Made by a program: the position numbers and the translations under genes. Shown piece by piece: positions 46,620-54,107 of a stretch of DNA of 56,694 nucleotides. The stretch comes from Sulfuricurvum sp. (GTDB taxonomy: Bacteria; Campylobacterota; Campylobacteria; Campylobacterales; Sulfurimonadaceae): the NCBI GenBank assembly GCA_024637215.1, contig JAGXFM010000049.1, positions 1 through 56,694 of the forward strand, given 5' to 3'. The notes beneath the pieces are model-generated. The model saw only the letters and a list, made by a program, of their open reading frames with translations, searched no databases and had not been told where the DNA came from. Each line of letters opens with the position of its first letter. Positions within the stretch are counted from its first letter, which is position 1.

Positions 46620-47120
46620 TTATACGACTTTTTGAGACATTTTTCCGATCTCTTTATCGACGAGATACAATCCGCGACCATCCAGTCCAACTATATCCAT
46701 CATATCCAGAATCGAACGGAACAAATGTTCCTCTTCATGCTGTTCAGCAACATACCATTGTAAGAAATTAAATGTTGAATAATCTTTTTCCGCCAAACAC
46801 GCTTCGACAAGAGCGTTAATTTTTGCCGTGATGAATTTTTCATGCTCAAATGTTTTTTCAAACACATCTTTGATCGACGAAAATTCACAAGACGGTTCAG
46901 CCAATGCACCGATACGTGCCATGGCACCCGTCTCGTTGACATACGTAAAAAGTTTACGCATATGGGCGTGTTCATCATCACTGTGCGCTTCAAGAAATTT
47001 TGCTGAACCACTTAGTTTTTGATGGCCACACCATGAACTCATAGCAAGATAGAGATTGGCAGAGTAATCTTCGAGGGCGATTTGTTCGTTGAGTAATTTG
47101 AGGATGTTAGGTTTTAACAT
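46620..47120 (-). CDS. Ferritin
   Basis: The 166-aa ferritin stores iron in a 24-mer shell. The ferroxidase residues E17, E50 and H53 are visible in LEDYSANLY and HSDDEHAHM, and QHEEEHLF around 130 completes the site, as in E. coli FtnA. There are no haem-binding methionine features that would mark bacterioferritin. It has its own extended -10 promoter and terminator, so it is a single-gene unit beside the receptor operon. Confidence 0.96.
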   Translation of the reverse strand: MLKPNILKLLNEQIALEDYSANLYLAMSSWCGHQKLSGSAKFLEAHSDDEHAHMRKLFTYVNETGAMARIGALAEPSCEFSSIKDVFEKTFEHEKFITAKINALVEACLAEKDYSTFNFLQWYVAEQHEEEHLFRSILDMMDIVGLDGRGLYLVDKEIGKMSQKVV

Positions 47121-47180
47121 AGTCAGCTCCTATTGGATATTTTGCTGGCTAATTGCAGTTGCGTTGGCTTGCGTAGAAAA

Positions 47181-47208
47181 AGTATAGCACAAAACGCTTT
47201 ACTTGCAA
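47181..47208 (-). promoter_or_regulatory. Ferritin promoter
   Basis: TGC followed by TATACT (47181–47189) gives an extended -10, with TTGCAA (47203–47208) 16 bases upstream as -35. The -35 overlaps the end of the DUF2325 gene. The untranslated leader would be about 50 bases. Confidence 0.65.
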
Positions 47209-47531
47209 CCTCCGTTGCACGGGACACTGTTTCCTTTATTTTGGCGAATTCCCTCTACCATCTGTGTGATTTGACACTCACTGCATCCGCTCATCCCTTT
47301 GACGCAAATAAACGGAATATCGCATTTTTTGGCTTGACGTTTGAAATGATCCATAGAATTATGTTTTAAAAAATCCGTCATCATAATAATCATGTCGGTA
47401 TCCTGGGGAAGCTGTTTATGAGAAGTTGAGTTACGGCGACTGTCCCAATGGTGAGTTTTGGTCGCGCCGAGTGTTGCTAAAAGTGATTGCAGACGTATGA
47501 TTTTATCTCCGCCGATAACAAGTACTGACAT
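47199..47531 (-). CDS. DUF2325 protein
   Basis: The 110-aa protein begins with a Rossmann-like strand MSVLVIGGDKI and has HHWDSRR, DMIIMMTDFLKHN and a Cys-rich end (GCSECQ, PCNGGC). This pattern fits the DUF2325 family, whose function is not established to my knowledge; the cysteines suggest metal or redox sensing. Its promoter region is shared with the desulforubrerythrin gene, and two inverted repeats lie there. AAAGGA lies 8 bases before the ATG. Confidence 0.8.
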   Translation of the reverse strand: MSVLVIGGDKIIRLQSLLATLGATKTHHWDSRRNSTSHKQLPQDTDMIIMMTDFLKHNSMDHFKRQAKKCDIPFICVKGMSGCSECQITQMVEGIRQNKGNSVPCNGGCK

Positions 47532-47545
47532 CAGAAAATCCTTTA

Positions 47546-47562
47546 TTGATAATTTATATCAA
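47546..47562. promoter_or_regulatory. Operator-like inverted repeat 1
   Basis: TTGATA-N5-TATCAA, perfect 6-bp arms, centred at 47554, 15 bases before the DUF2325 start. A second copy of the same motif lies 52 bp away. In this position binding would block the DUF2325 gene. Confidence 0.6.
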
Positions 47563-47596
47563 AATACTATCCCTATTATCCTTAAAGTTTTATGAT

Positions 47597-47615
47597 ATTG
47601 ATAAATGATATCAAT
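47597..47615. promoter_or_regulatory. Operator-like inverted repeat 2
   Basis: ATTGATA-N5-TATCAAT, perfect 7-bp arms, centred at 47606. It shares core and spacing with the copy at 47546–47562. It lies upstream of a TGC-TACCAT extended -10-like site (47645–47653) of the desulforubrerythrin gene. The spacing differs from FNR (TTGAT-N4-ATCAA) and from Fur/PerR boxes. Confidence 0.6.
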
Positions 47616-47684
47616 TATATCTTTTCTATTTATTCTCCTTTTTGTGCTACCATTTACGAATACTATGCAAATTAAGGAGTAATG

Positions 47685-48332
47685 ATGCGTCAATACGAAA
47701 CCTATCACTGTAACACCTGCGGTAATGAAGTCGAAGTCCAAAATGTCGGAGGGGGAACTCTCGTCTGCTGCGGCAAAGAGATGGAGATGATTACCCAGAG
47801 CCTTACGGCAGTGAACCTTATGAAAGCATTTGGCGGTGAGAGTATGGCACGCAACAAATATGAGCTATTTGCCGATATCGCCCGTGATGAGGGGTGGCAT
47901 GCGGTAGAGCGCCATTTCCGTGAAGCGGCGTATAATGAGATGTACCACGCCCGTGCGCAGTACAAAGAATACCATAAACTCATTCATGGGTGTGAGGTTG
48001 ATGCAACCGCTGCAAATCTCGATACCGCGATGGGTGGAGAGAACTACGAACACACCGTTATGTATCCCGGATTTAGTGAAATCGCTAAAGCAGAGGGACA
48101 TAATGATCTCGCACGATTATTTACCGCTATCGGCAAAGTCGAAGTGGAACACGAACGTGAATACGCCGCACTCAAAGAGGCACTAATCGCCGATGGCTTT
48201 TTTAGCAGCGAAGAGGAAGAGATTTGGGTCTGTGAAGTGTGCGGACATATCCATCGAGGTAAAAAACCGCCTGTGGCCTGCCCTCTGTGCAAAGTAGGAC
48301 GAGAATATTTTAAACGGGAACATTTAGATTAA
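47685..48332 (+). CDS. rrc: Desulforubrerythrin (Rrc-type)
   Basis: The 215-aa protein has three metal domains: an N-terminal desulforedoxin-like domain (C9, C12, C28, C29), a central rubrerythrin di-iron four-helix domain (about 40–170, with NKYELFADIARDEGWHAVERH and KVEVEHEREY), and a C-terminal rubredoxin domain (WVCEVCGHIH and ACPLCKVG). This is the layout of C. jejuni Rrc, which reduces hydrogen peroxide. The second of two adjacent ATGs is chosen because AAGGAG then lies 5 bases away. Confidence 0.93.
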   Translation: MRQYETYHCNTCGNEVEVQNVGGGTLVCCGKEMEMITQSLTAVNLMKAFGGESMARNKYELFADIARDEGWHAVERHFREAAYNEMYHARAQYKEYHKLIHGCEVDATAANLDTAMGGENYEHTVMYPGFSEIAKAEGHNDLARLFTAIGKVEVEHEREYAALKEALIADGFFSSEEEEIWVCEVCGHIHRGKKPPVACPLCKVGREYFKREHLD

Positions 48333-48336
48333 TTTT

Positions 48337-48353
48337 ATCCCCTTTTTGGGGAT
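48337..48353 (+). promoter_or_regulatory. Intercistronic hairpin after rrc
   Basis: ATCCCC and GGGGAT pair perfectly around five T, 4 bases after the rrc stop and just before the GGAGG of the next small gene. It could be an attenuator, a stability hairpin or a control on the small gene's translation. Confidence 0.5.
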
Positions 48354-48365
48354 GCGGAGGTTATT

Positions 48366-48524
48366 ATGAAAACACTATGCAAACTCAAAAAAAATGAATT
48401 GGCAACCGATTTCAAAAAAATTATCAAGATTGTCAGTAAGCCAAAATTTATCTGTGAGAAATGTGCACGGGTCGCCAAAGAAAAAAAGTATCTCTGTGAG
48501 CCGAAGAGTATGAAAAGCGATTAA
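48366..48524 (+). CDS. 52-aa cysteine-motif protein
   Basis: A 52-aa basic protein with CEKC at 30–33 and further cysteines at 5 and 44, which suggests a small zinc ribbon or redox protein. GGAGG lies 5 bases before the ATG, so it is well set for translation. It follows rrc on the same strand by 33 bases and is probably transcribed with it. I recall similar short Cys proteins in Campylobacterota but know no function. Its stop overlaps the 3' end of the convergent broken gene. Confidence 0.75.
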   Translation: MKTLCKLKKNELATDFKKIIKIVSKPKFICEKCARVAKEKKYLCEPKSMKSD

Positions 48525-49286
48525 ATCTCGGTTTTCATCTTTTCAACATTCTCACCATTTTTCGGTAATAAATCTTTAGCAGAGAATACTATAAATGCTA
48601 AAAATGAAAAAGCTTTATACGCATTAATTTTAGTCCCATAGTCAAGATGGTTTTGATCTCCATGAAGAATACCGCTTCTATTTGGTCCATGCTTTTTATC
48701 ATTGTCCGTACTTTGAGTAATGTTTGATATAAGCTGAATCTTCGTATCTGTATTTGCTTTGTGCATTTCGTAAATTTCCACAACAAGATTAAAAAACCAA
48801 TCACGCATATACTTATAATTATTTTCATCTATTATGTCATGCTTATCACAAATTAATTTTGGTGCTTTGCCTTTACCATGCTCTCTTTGAGTAAAAAAAT
48901 ATCCATATTCTTCATTACTTATTCAATCTGCTTGAATAAGAAACAAAGGAATACAAGCAATATAATTTTCTACTTTAAATAAATCAAAAGCATTCTGTAG
49001 AATATCTTTACGATTTTCACAAGCAATCAAAATCTTTTCAACAATGTCATCAAAGTTTTCATCTATCCTTTGAATCATATGTTTTATAAGCATCTTCCTC
49101 GTGGATAAATGAATATGTTGCCCAATTAGGGTACCATCCAATTTTTACCATTTCAGTAATACGTATTTTTTCTTTTTCTTTCCATTCATTAAAGGATTCA
49201 GCGAATGACTTTGTAGCAATATTTAATATTTCACCGATTTCTTCAACAAATACATAAATACTTTTTAATACTTTAAAGAAATCCAT
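48521..49286 (-). pseudogene. Broken gene with HEPN-like Rx4H motif
   Basis: Three minus-strand pieces form one protein once joined. From ATG 49286 (MDFFKVLKSIYVFVEEIGEI) the frame is lost near 49060–49090 and continues in another frame (DENFDDIVEKILIACENRKD), then meets an in-frame TGA at 48923–48925. After that it stays open to 48521 (SNEEYGYFFTQREHG; MRDWFFNLVVEIYE; NRSGILHGDQNHLDYG). The intact form would be about 250 aa. RSGILH fits the HEPN Rx4H motif, found in RNases of defence and toxin systems. The DNA is AT-rich, unlike the neighbours, and lies beside a toxin–antitoxin pair. Confidence 0.75.
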
Positions 49287-49325
49287 ACTTATATCCTATA
49301 GCAATAGGCTTCATGCATTCTATCT

Positions 49326-49601
49326 TCACTTTTTTCTCTGCTTCCATTCGTTCTGATTGAAAATTCCTAAAATTATGATATTTTCGTCATCAATCACATA
49401 AGGAATCGTATAACCTTTATATACCAGTTCCCGACTCTCATTTTTAGCATTTCTCCCTTTACGGGGATTTTCTATCAAGCTGTCGATCAACATTTGAAGC
49501 TCACGATTAAACTTTTTAGCGGCGGTTCGTTTATCCTGAGCGATAAAGGCGAGGACTCCCTTTAATTCATCTTTGAATTGATCGCTTCTTACCGTTGTCA
49601 A
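49326..49601 (-). CDS. ParE/RelE-family toxin
   Basis: The 91-aa protein is a type II toxin of the RelE/ParE fold: N-terminal helices (SDQFKDELKGVLAFIAQDKR), then ENPRKGRNAKNESRELVYKGYTIPYVIDDENIIILG split over strands typical of the family. The fold binds either the ribosome (RelE) or gyrase (ParE); which one cannot be told. It starts with TTG 2 bases after the antitoxin stop, so the pair is coupled. Confidence 0.85.
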   Translation of the reverse strand: MTTVRSDQFKDELKGVLAFIAQDKRTAAKKFNRELQMLIDSLIENPRKGRNAKNESRELVYKGYTIPYVIDDENIIILGIFNQNEWKQRKK

Positions 49602-49603
49602 AC

Positions 49604-49822
49604 TTACGCAACCGTATCGATAAAATCGTCCATCTCATCCCAAAAAGCTTGATCAAGCGGAGCCGTTTTCATATTTCCCGATTTGTATTCTTCGATACGT
49701 TTTTGGACTTCATCGGAATACCACGGTGTTGTAGCTTCTTCGATTTTGACTGCTTCTTTTGGGAGGGTTTTTAAAAAGGTGATGACTTGATCGGTGAAAC
49801 TATCGTTGATCGTAACTGTCAT
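49604..49822 (-). CDS. Antitoxin of the ParE/RelE pair
   Basis: The 72-aa acidic protein precedes the toxin, as expected for a type II antitoxin. Its N-terminal MTVTINDSFTDQVITFLKTL could be the β-strand and helix of a DNA-binding domain, and the C-terminal part (QAFWDEMDDFIDTV) the toxin-binding helix. A GGGGG stretch lies 5 bases before the ATG, and a TACAAT box lies about 30 bases upstream. Confidence 0.75.
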   Translation of the reverse strand: MTVTINDSFTDQVITFLKTLPKEAVKIEEATTPWYSDEVQKRIEEYKSGNMKTAPLDQAFWDEMDDFIDTVA

Positions 49823-49931
49823 TGCTTCCCCCTTGATTTTTGTATGCCATATTGTACTACTCTAATAAACAAAATCGGCTAAATAATTAAAATTGGTTTT
49901 CTAAGATTAAATGATAAAAGAGGAATGTATT

Positions 49932-49963
49932 CCGTTACCCTTCGACTAGCTCAGGGCGAACGG
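49932..49963. repeat. REP-like palindrome after the rhodanese gene
   Basis: CCGTT/AACGG outer arms and ACCC/GGG inner pairing enclose CTTCGACTAGCTCAGG, a motif widely dispersed in bacterial intergenic DNA as I recall. It follows the rhodanese stop on the minus strand. Confidence 0.55.
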
Positions 49964-49974
49964 AAGCGGAGAGA

Positions 49975-50859
49975 TTACTTTTTAAACATCTCATATCGGT
50001 ATTGAGTCATCGGGGTATCTTCGCGGTTCCCCCACTCTTTCATCGATGCATCATACAGCCGGACATTTTTGTATCCGAGAACTCCGCTGAGGACGAAATA
50101 GTTAAACGACGTCTCTAACCCTCCCGTACAATAGACCAGAACCTCTTTATTCTTATCCAAGCTGTACCCCTCTTTAAAAACACTCTCTAACATCCCTATG
50201 GGTTTTAGCATATACTCTTTGTCCACCGAATAGTTCCATGAGTAACTCATCCCCCCTTTGATATGACCGTTGCGTTTTACCGTCGGAGTCGGAGTAACCC
50301 CTAAATACATGTCAGACGGTCGGGCATCGATCATCGGGAGTTTTCCAAGATGGCTTTTAACATAACTGATATCGGCGATTTTAGCGGAGTCGATTTTAGC
50401 TTTAAACGCAGTCGGTTTGATAGAGGGTTCCGCTTGTGTCAATTCCAGTTTAGTGTTTTTCCATGTTTTTAATCCGCCATCTAAGAGTGCAACATTCTTA
50501 ATACCGTGATAGTTCAATGCCCAGTAGATATAACTGGTTTTCAAGACGTCTTTAGGATCGTTAATCGGTGCATAGAGGACGACCTCGCTTTTCTCATCAA
50601 TCCCTAAACGACTCATCTCTTTTTCAATCTCTTCCACAGAGCGGATTGAGAGAAAAGTACCGTTATCAAAACGCCATTTTTCAATCGTTGTATGTGCCGC
50701 GTTGGGGATGTGTTCCAAGGTATAAAGATCACCTTCTGAGACTTCGATGATTCGGAGATTACTCTCATTTTTGTGTTCATTGAGCCACTGTGCGGTAACG
50801 AGTGGATCAATCGCCAATAGTGTTGCGGCGGCACCAATCAAGGTTGCTAGGATTTTCAT
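49975..50859 (-). CDS. Periplasmic two-domain rhodanese (sulfurtransferase)
   Basis: The 294-aa protein has a signal peptide (MKILATLIGAAATLLA) and two rhodanese domains, about 18–140 and 155–285. The first is probably inactive, as its loop reads LYAPINDP with no cysteine. The second has the active loop VYCTGGLETS with the catalytic cysteine. Such enzymes move sulphane sulphur to thiols or cyanide; a periplasmic form fits a sulphur-metabolising Campylobacterota. It stands alone between the toxin pair and the divergent efflux operon. Confidence 0.9.
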   Translation of the reverse strand: MKILATLIGAAATLLAIDPLVTAQWLNEHKNESNLRIIEVSEGDLYTLEHIPNAAHTTIEKWRFDNGTFLSIRSVEEIEKEMSRLGIDEKSEVVLYAPINDPKDVLKTSYIYWALNYHGIKNVALLDGGLKTWKNTKLELTQAEPSIKPTAFKAKIDSAKIADISYVKSHLGKLPMIDARPSDMYLGVTPTPTVKRNGHIKGGMSYSWNYSVDKEYMLKPIGMLESVFKEGYSLDKNKEVLVYCTGGLETSFNYFVLSGVLGYKNVRLYDASMKEWGNREDTPMTQYRYEMFKK

Positions 50860-51004
50860 AATTTTCCTTTTTTAATAATCTTATCTATCATAGAAGCTTT
50901 TCACTTAAGAGATAATACTTTTCTTTTATTAACTTTTTTTCACCGTTTATATTTCATTGACACCGTTTACTCTATTGTTACCAAAAATGGAATACTATCA
51001 TGGT

Positions 51005-52210
51005 ATGAAAAAACGATACGTAATGACACTCCCATTTATTCTCATTATCAACCTTTTGGGCAACGATTCCCTCCTCTCTGAAGAGAAACGTGAGCTATTA
51101 CGTCAACAGCAATCTGTTTATGAGTCTGAACATGAAAAGCTCCGATACAACTGGATAGCCCCTATCAATCTCAATAGCACCTACAGCTACGATAAAAGTG
51201 CGCAAGGCGATTACCACAGTGACACGCAATCTGTCTCAGCATCCCTTTCCCAAGATGTTTTCCGATCCGGCGGGATAACCTATCAAATCGCGTATGCCGA
51301 TGCAAAACAAGAGAGCGAGATATTAGCGCTTCAAAAACAAATTGCTACGTACAATCAAGACCTTTTTATCGCTTTGCTGAATTTTAAAAAAAATCTCATT
51401 TTACGAGAACAAAGCCAAAAACGTCTTAACAATAAAGAGATCGAAGTCTTTATCAAACGGCAGCTTTATGACGCCGGAAAAGTTGATATTACGGAGTTAA
51501 ATAATGCTTTAATGGAAAAGAGCAGTGAACTGAAAACCATCGCCTCTCTCAAATACTCTCTCGCCGAACAACGGTTTGAAATAGCGAAAATCAGCAATAT
51601 TACTCCGGAAGATTTTACCCTTCCCCGTTTTGACCTCATAGGAAAAGAGCAATTTTTAGCATATCAACTCGATTTGCGATACGTCCGTTCCCAAACAAAA
51701 GTTCTTAAAAACCTCGCGGGGGTAACTTCTAGCCAATATCTCCCCACACTCTCTCTCAATGCGGATATCGGTTACCGCAAATACGATCCCAAAGAACTGA
51801 GCGGGAGCTATAACGGGAACTATTATGCGACGGGGGTTCAGCTCACATTACCTTTAGCCTATAATGCATCGGCTACCATCCAAGAAGCACAAGCAACGTA
51901 CCTCAAAGAGAGTGCCAATGCCGCCGACAAACATAGAGAATTGGAGGCAACGTATACCCAAATCATTGAAAAAATCGAAAGCTACCGAGAATACAATGCC
52001 ATCACGTCGCAAAACCTCACCCTTTATGATGATCTTCTGCAGGCCATCCAAGCGGGGGTCAATGTCGGAACGAAGACGGGTTATGATCTCCAAACGCTCC
52101 AAAACACAAAAGCAATCGAAGAGTTAGAGATCAAAGTCAATGAGATCAATATCCAAATCCTCCTTGCGCAACTCCATTTTGCCCTTAACCCCTCCAAGGA
52201 ACTTTTATGA
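51005..52210 (+). CDS. TolC-family channel of the MacAB-type pump
   Basis: The outer-membrane efflux protein of about 400 aa begins with MKKRYVMTLPFILIINLLG, a signal-peptide-like segment, so the ATG at 51005 is chosen over the in-frame TTG at 50957, which lies in a TTGACA sequence. Two helical coiled-coil repeats (about 60–200 and 240–390) fit TolC. No ribosome binding site is obvious. It overlaps the macA gene by 4 bases and starts the pump operon. It differs from the secretion TolC at 5.6 kb, which has the Sel1 extension. Confidence 0.88.
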   Translation: MKKRYVMTLPFILIINLLGNDSLLSEEKRELLRQQQSVYESEHEKLRYNWIAPINLNSTYSYDKSAQGDYHSDTQSVSASLSQDVFRSGGITYQIAYADAKQESEILALQKQIATYNQDLFIALLNFKKNLILREQSQKRLNNKEIEVFIKRQLYDAGKVDITELNNALMEKSSELKTIASLKYSLAEQRFEIAKISNITPEDFTLPRFDLIGKEQFLAYQLDLRYVRSQTKVLKNLAGVTSSQYLPTLSLNADIGYRKYDPKELSGSYNGNYYATGVQLTLPLAYNASATIQEAQATYLKESANAADKHRELEATYTQIIEKIESYREYNAITSQNLTLYDDLLQAIQAGVNVGTKTGYDLQTLQNTKAIEELEIKVNEINIQILLAQLHFALNPSKELL

Positions 52211-53418
52211 ACCCCTCTACCGATTCCATAGAACAAACACTCGGGCTTAATACTCCGAAACCGTCTTCCCTTAGAAAATACATCCTAATCGCTCTCCCCA
52301 TCACCCTTTTGATTGCAGGAGGTTGGTTTTGGATGAAAAGTACTCAGAGCGAAAAAATCGAATACCTAACAACCTCCGCAACAATAAAAGAACTGACCAC
52401 CACCGTATCGGCAACAGGAAATCTGGAGCCGACCAATACCATTGATGTGGGGATCGAAGTCTCCGGAACCATCACGGACGTTCTCGTCGATTACAATGAT
52501 CGGGTTAAGACGGGCCAGCTGATGGCGCGCCTGGATACGACGAAACTCACCTCCAAAGTGACCAGTTCCAAAGCCGCTTTGCTTCGCTATAAAGCCAACA
52601 TCTCCGCCGCTAAAGCAACACTTGCAAACGCTCAAAATGAATGGGAACGCTCTCATAAAATGTACACCTCAACCGGAGGAAACTACCCCTCCAAAAAAGA
52701 GGTAGACGAAGCCGATAATGCTCTACTCTCAGCCAAAGCGGGAGTCGATGCCGCGTATGCTCAATCAGCACAGGCGAGTGCCGAGTTGGAAGCGGATGAA
52801 GATAATCTCCGCAAAGCCGTCGTTGTCTCACCGGTTGATGGAATCGTATTGGAACGCAAAGTAGAACCGGGACAAACCGTTGTCGCCTCTATGCAAACAC
52901 CGATTTTGTTTACAATGGCTAAAAGTCTCGATATGATGAAAGTGATCGTCAGTGTCGATGAAGCGGATATCGGCGAAGTCAAAGAGAATCAAAAAGTGAC
53001 CTTTAACGTCGATGCCTATCCAAACCGCCAGTTTCATGGAATCATTACCCAACTTCGTCTGAACTCTCAGATGGTCAACGGTGTTGTTACTTATGATGCC
53101 GTCGTCGAAGTACCAAACCCTGATCTCAATCTTCGACCGGGGATGACCGCAACGGCTCAGATTATTACGGGAGTTCTCTCCAACGTCCTGACTGTTCCTA
53201 ATGCTGCTTTGCGTTTTATCCCTCCAACTGAAAAAGGTACGCAAGAAAAAACTCCCTCTTCCCTCAACACAAACGGAAAAGGGCTATGGGTACTTCGGGA
53301 TAAAAAACCGCTTAGATTAGCGGTCGAAGTAGGGAAAAGTGATGGGATATCAACCGTCATACACGCTCCAAAACTTAACACTGCCGATGCAATCATCATC
53401 GGTATAAAAGAACATTAA
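52207..53418 (+). CDS. macA: MacA-like membrane fusion protein
   Basis: The 403-aa adaptor has one N-terminal membrane helix (YILIALPITLLIAGGWFWM, about 25–43). It is followed by a lipoyl half (NLEPTNTIDVGIEVSG), a helical hairpin (about 110–195), the second lipoyl half (VVSPVDGIVLERKVEPGQTV) and β-barrel domains. This is the MacA layout. It links the ABC transporter to the TolC channel. The gene lies between the channel gene and the ATPase with overlaps or gaps of only 2–4 bases. Confidence 0.92.
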   Translation: MNPSTDSIEQTLGLNTPKPSSLRKYILIALPITLLIAGGWFWMKSTQSEKIEYLTTSATIKELTTTVSATGNLEPTNTIDVGIEVSGTITDVLVDYNDRVKTGQLMARLDTTKLTSKVTSSKAALLRYKANISAAKATLANAQNEWERSHKMYTSTGGNYPSKKEVDEADNALLSAKAGVDAAYAQSAQASAELEADEDNLRKAVVVSPVDGIVLERKVEPGQTVVASMQTPILFTMAKSLDMMKVIVSVDEADIGEVKENQKVTFNVDAYPNRQFHGIITQLRLNSQMVNGVVTYDAVVEVPNPDLNLRPGMTATAQIITGVLSNVLTVPNAALRFIPPTEKGTQEKTPSSLNTNGKGLWVLRDKKPLRLAVEVGKSDGISTVIHAPKLNTADAIIIGIKEH

Positions 53419-53420
53419 CG

Positions 53421-54107
53421 ATGGCTTCGCTCATCCGTTTTAGCAATGTTACAAAATCTTACGGTAAGGGAGAAGCAACCGCATATGCCCTGCGCGGTGT
53501 TGATATAGAAATTAACAGTGGCGAGTTTGTCGCTATTATGGGGCCCAGCGGTTCAGGAAAATCGACGGCGATGAATATTATCGGATGCCTTGATACCCCG
53601 ACGCAAGGAGAATATCTTTTTCAGGAAATTGATGTCGGCACCCTTTCACGCGATCAGCGGGCTTTGCTACGACGCCACTACATCGGGTTTATTTTTCAAG
53701 GGTTCAATCTTCTTGGAAAAACTTCCGCCGTCGAAAATGTCGAACTTCCCCTTCTCTACCGTGGCTTTCCTGCCCACGTTCGGAGAGAAAAAGCACTTGA
53801 AGCACTCAAAAGTGTCGGATTGGAGCACGTCGCGCACCATACTCCGGGTGAACTCTCCGGCGGACAACAGCAACGTGTCGCCATCGCCCGTGCTATCGTT
53901 ACAGACCCTCTTCTCCTCCTCGCGGACGAACCGACCGGAAATCTCGACAGTGCCAAAAGTATTGAGGTGATGGAACTCTTACAATCGTTTAATCGCGATA
54001 AAGGGATTACGATCATCATGGTAACCCATGAAGATGATATGGCGTCGTATGCAGAGCGGACGATCCATTTTCGTGACGGTTTAATTGATCAGGTAGATCA
54101 CCGATGA
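53421..54107 (+). CDS. MacB-type ATPase (separate polypeptide)
   Basis: The 228-aa ATPase has Walker A GPSGSGKST (about 41–49), signature LSGGQQQRVAIARAI, Walker B LLLADEPTGNLD and an H-loop in MVTHEDD. In E. coli MacB the ATPase and the permease are one chain; here the ATPase is its own gene and overlaps the permease gene by 4 bases, as in LolD- and FtsE-like systems. All motifs are intact. Confidence 0.93.
   Translation: MASLIRFSNVTKSYGKGEATAYALRGVDIEINSGEFVAIMGPSGSGKSTAMNIIGCLDTPTQGEYLFQEIDVGTLSRDQRALLRRHYIGFIFQGFNLLGKTSAVENVELPLLYRGFPAHVRREKALEALKSVGLEHVAHHTPGELSGGQQQRVAIARAIVTDPLLLLADEPTGNLDSAKSIEVMELLQSFNRDKGITIIMVTHEDDMASYAERTIHFRDGLIDQVDHR

Noticed and set aside
47546-47615. FNR or CRP-type binding sites
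   Set aside because: The half sites TTGAT and ATCAA are 7 bases apart rather than the 4 needed for FNR/DNR, so that family is not claimed.
48923-48925. In-frame TGA read as tryptophan or selenocysteine
   Set aside because: TGA serves as a normal stop here (for example at the end of the ppiD-like gene), no SECIS-like hairpin is evident, and the same gene also has a frameshift. Decay is simpler.
50957-51004. Upstream TTG as start of the pump TolC
   Set aside because: The TTG is part of a TTGACA sequence, gives no signal peptide at the N-terminus and has no ribosome binding site.
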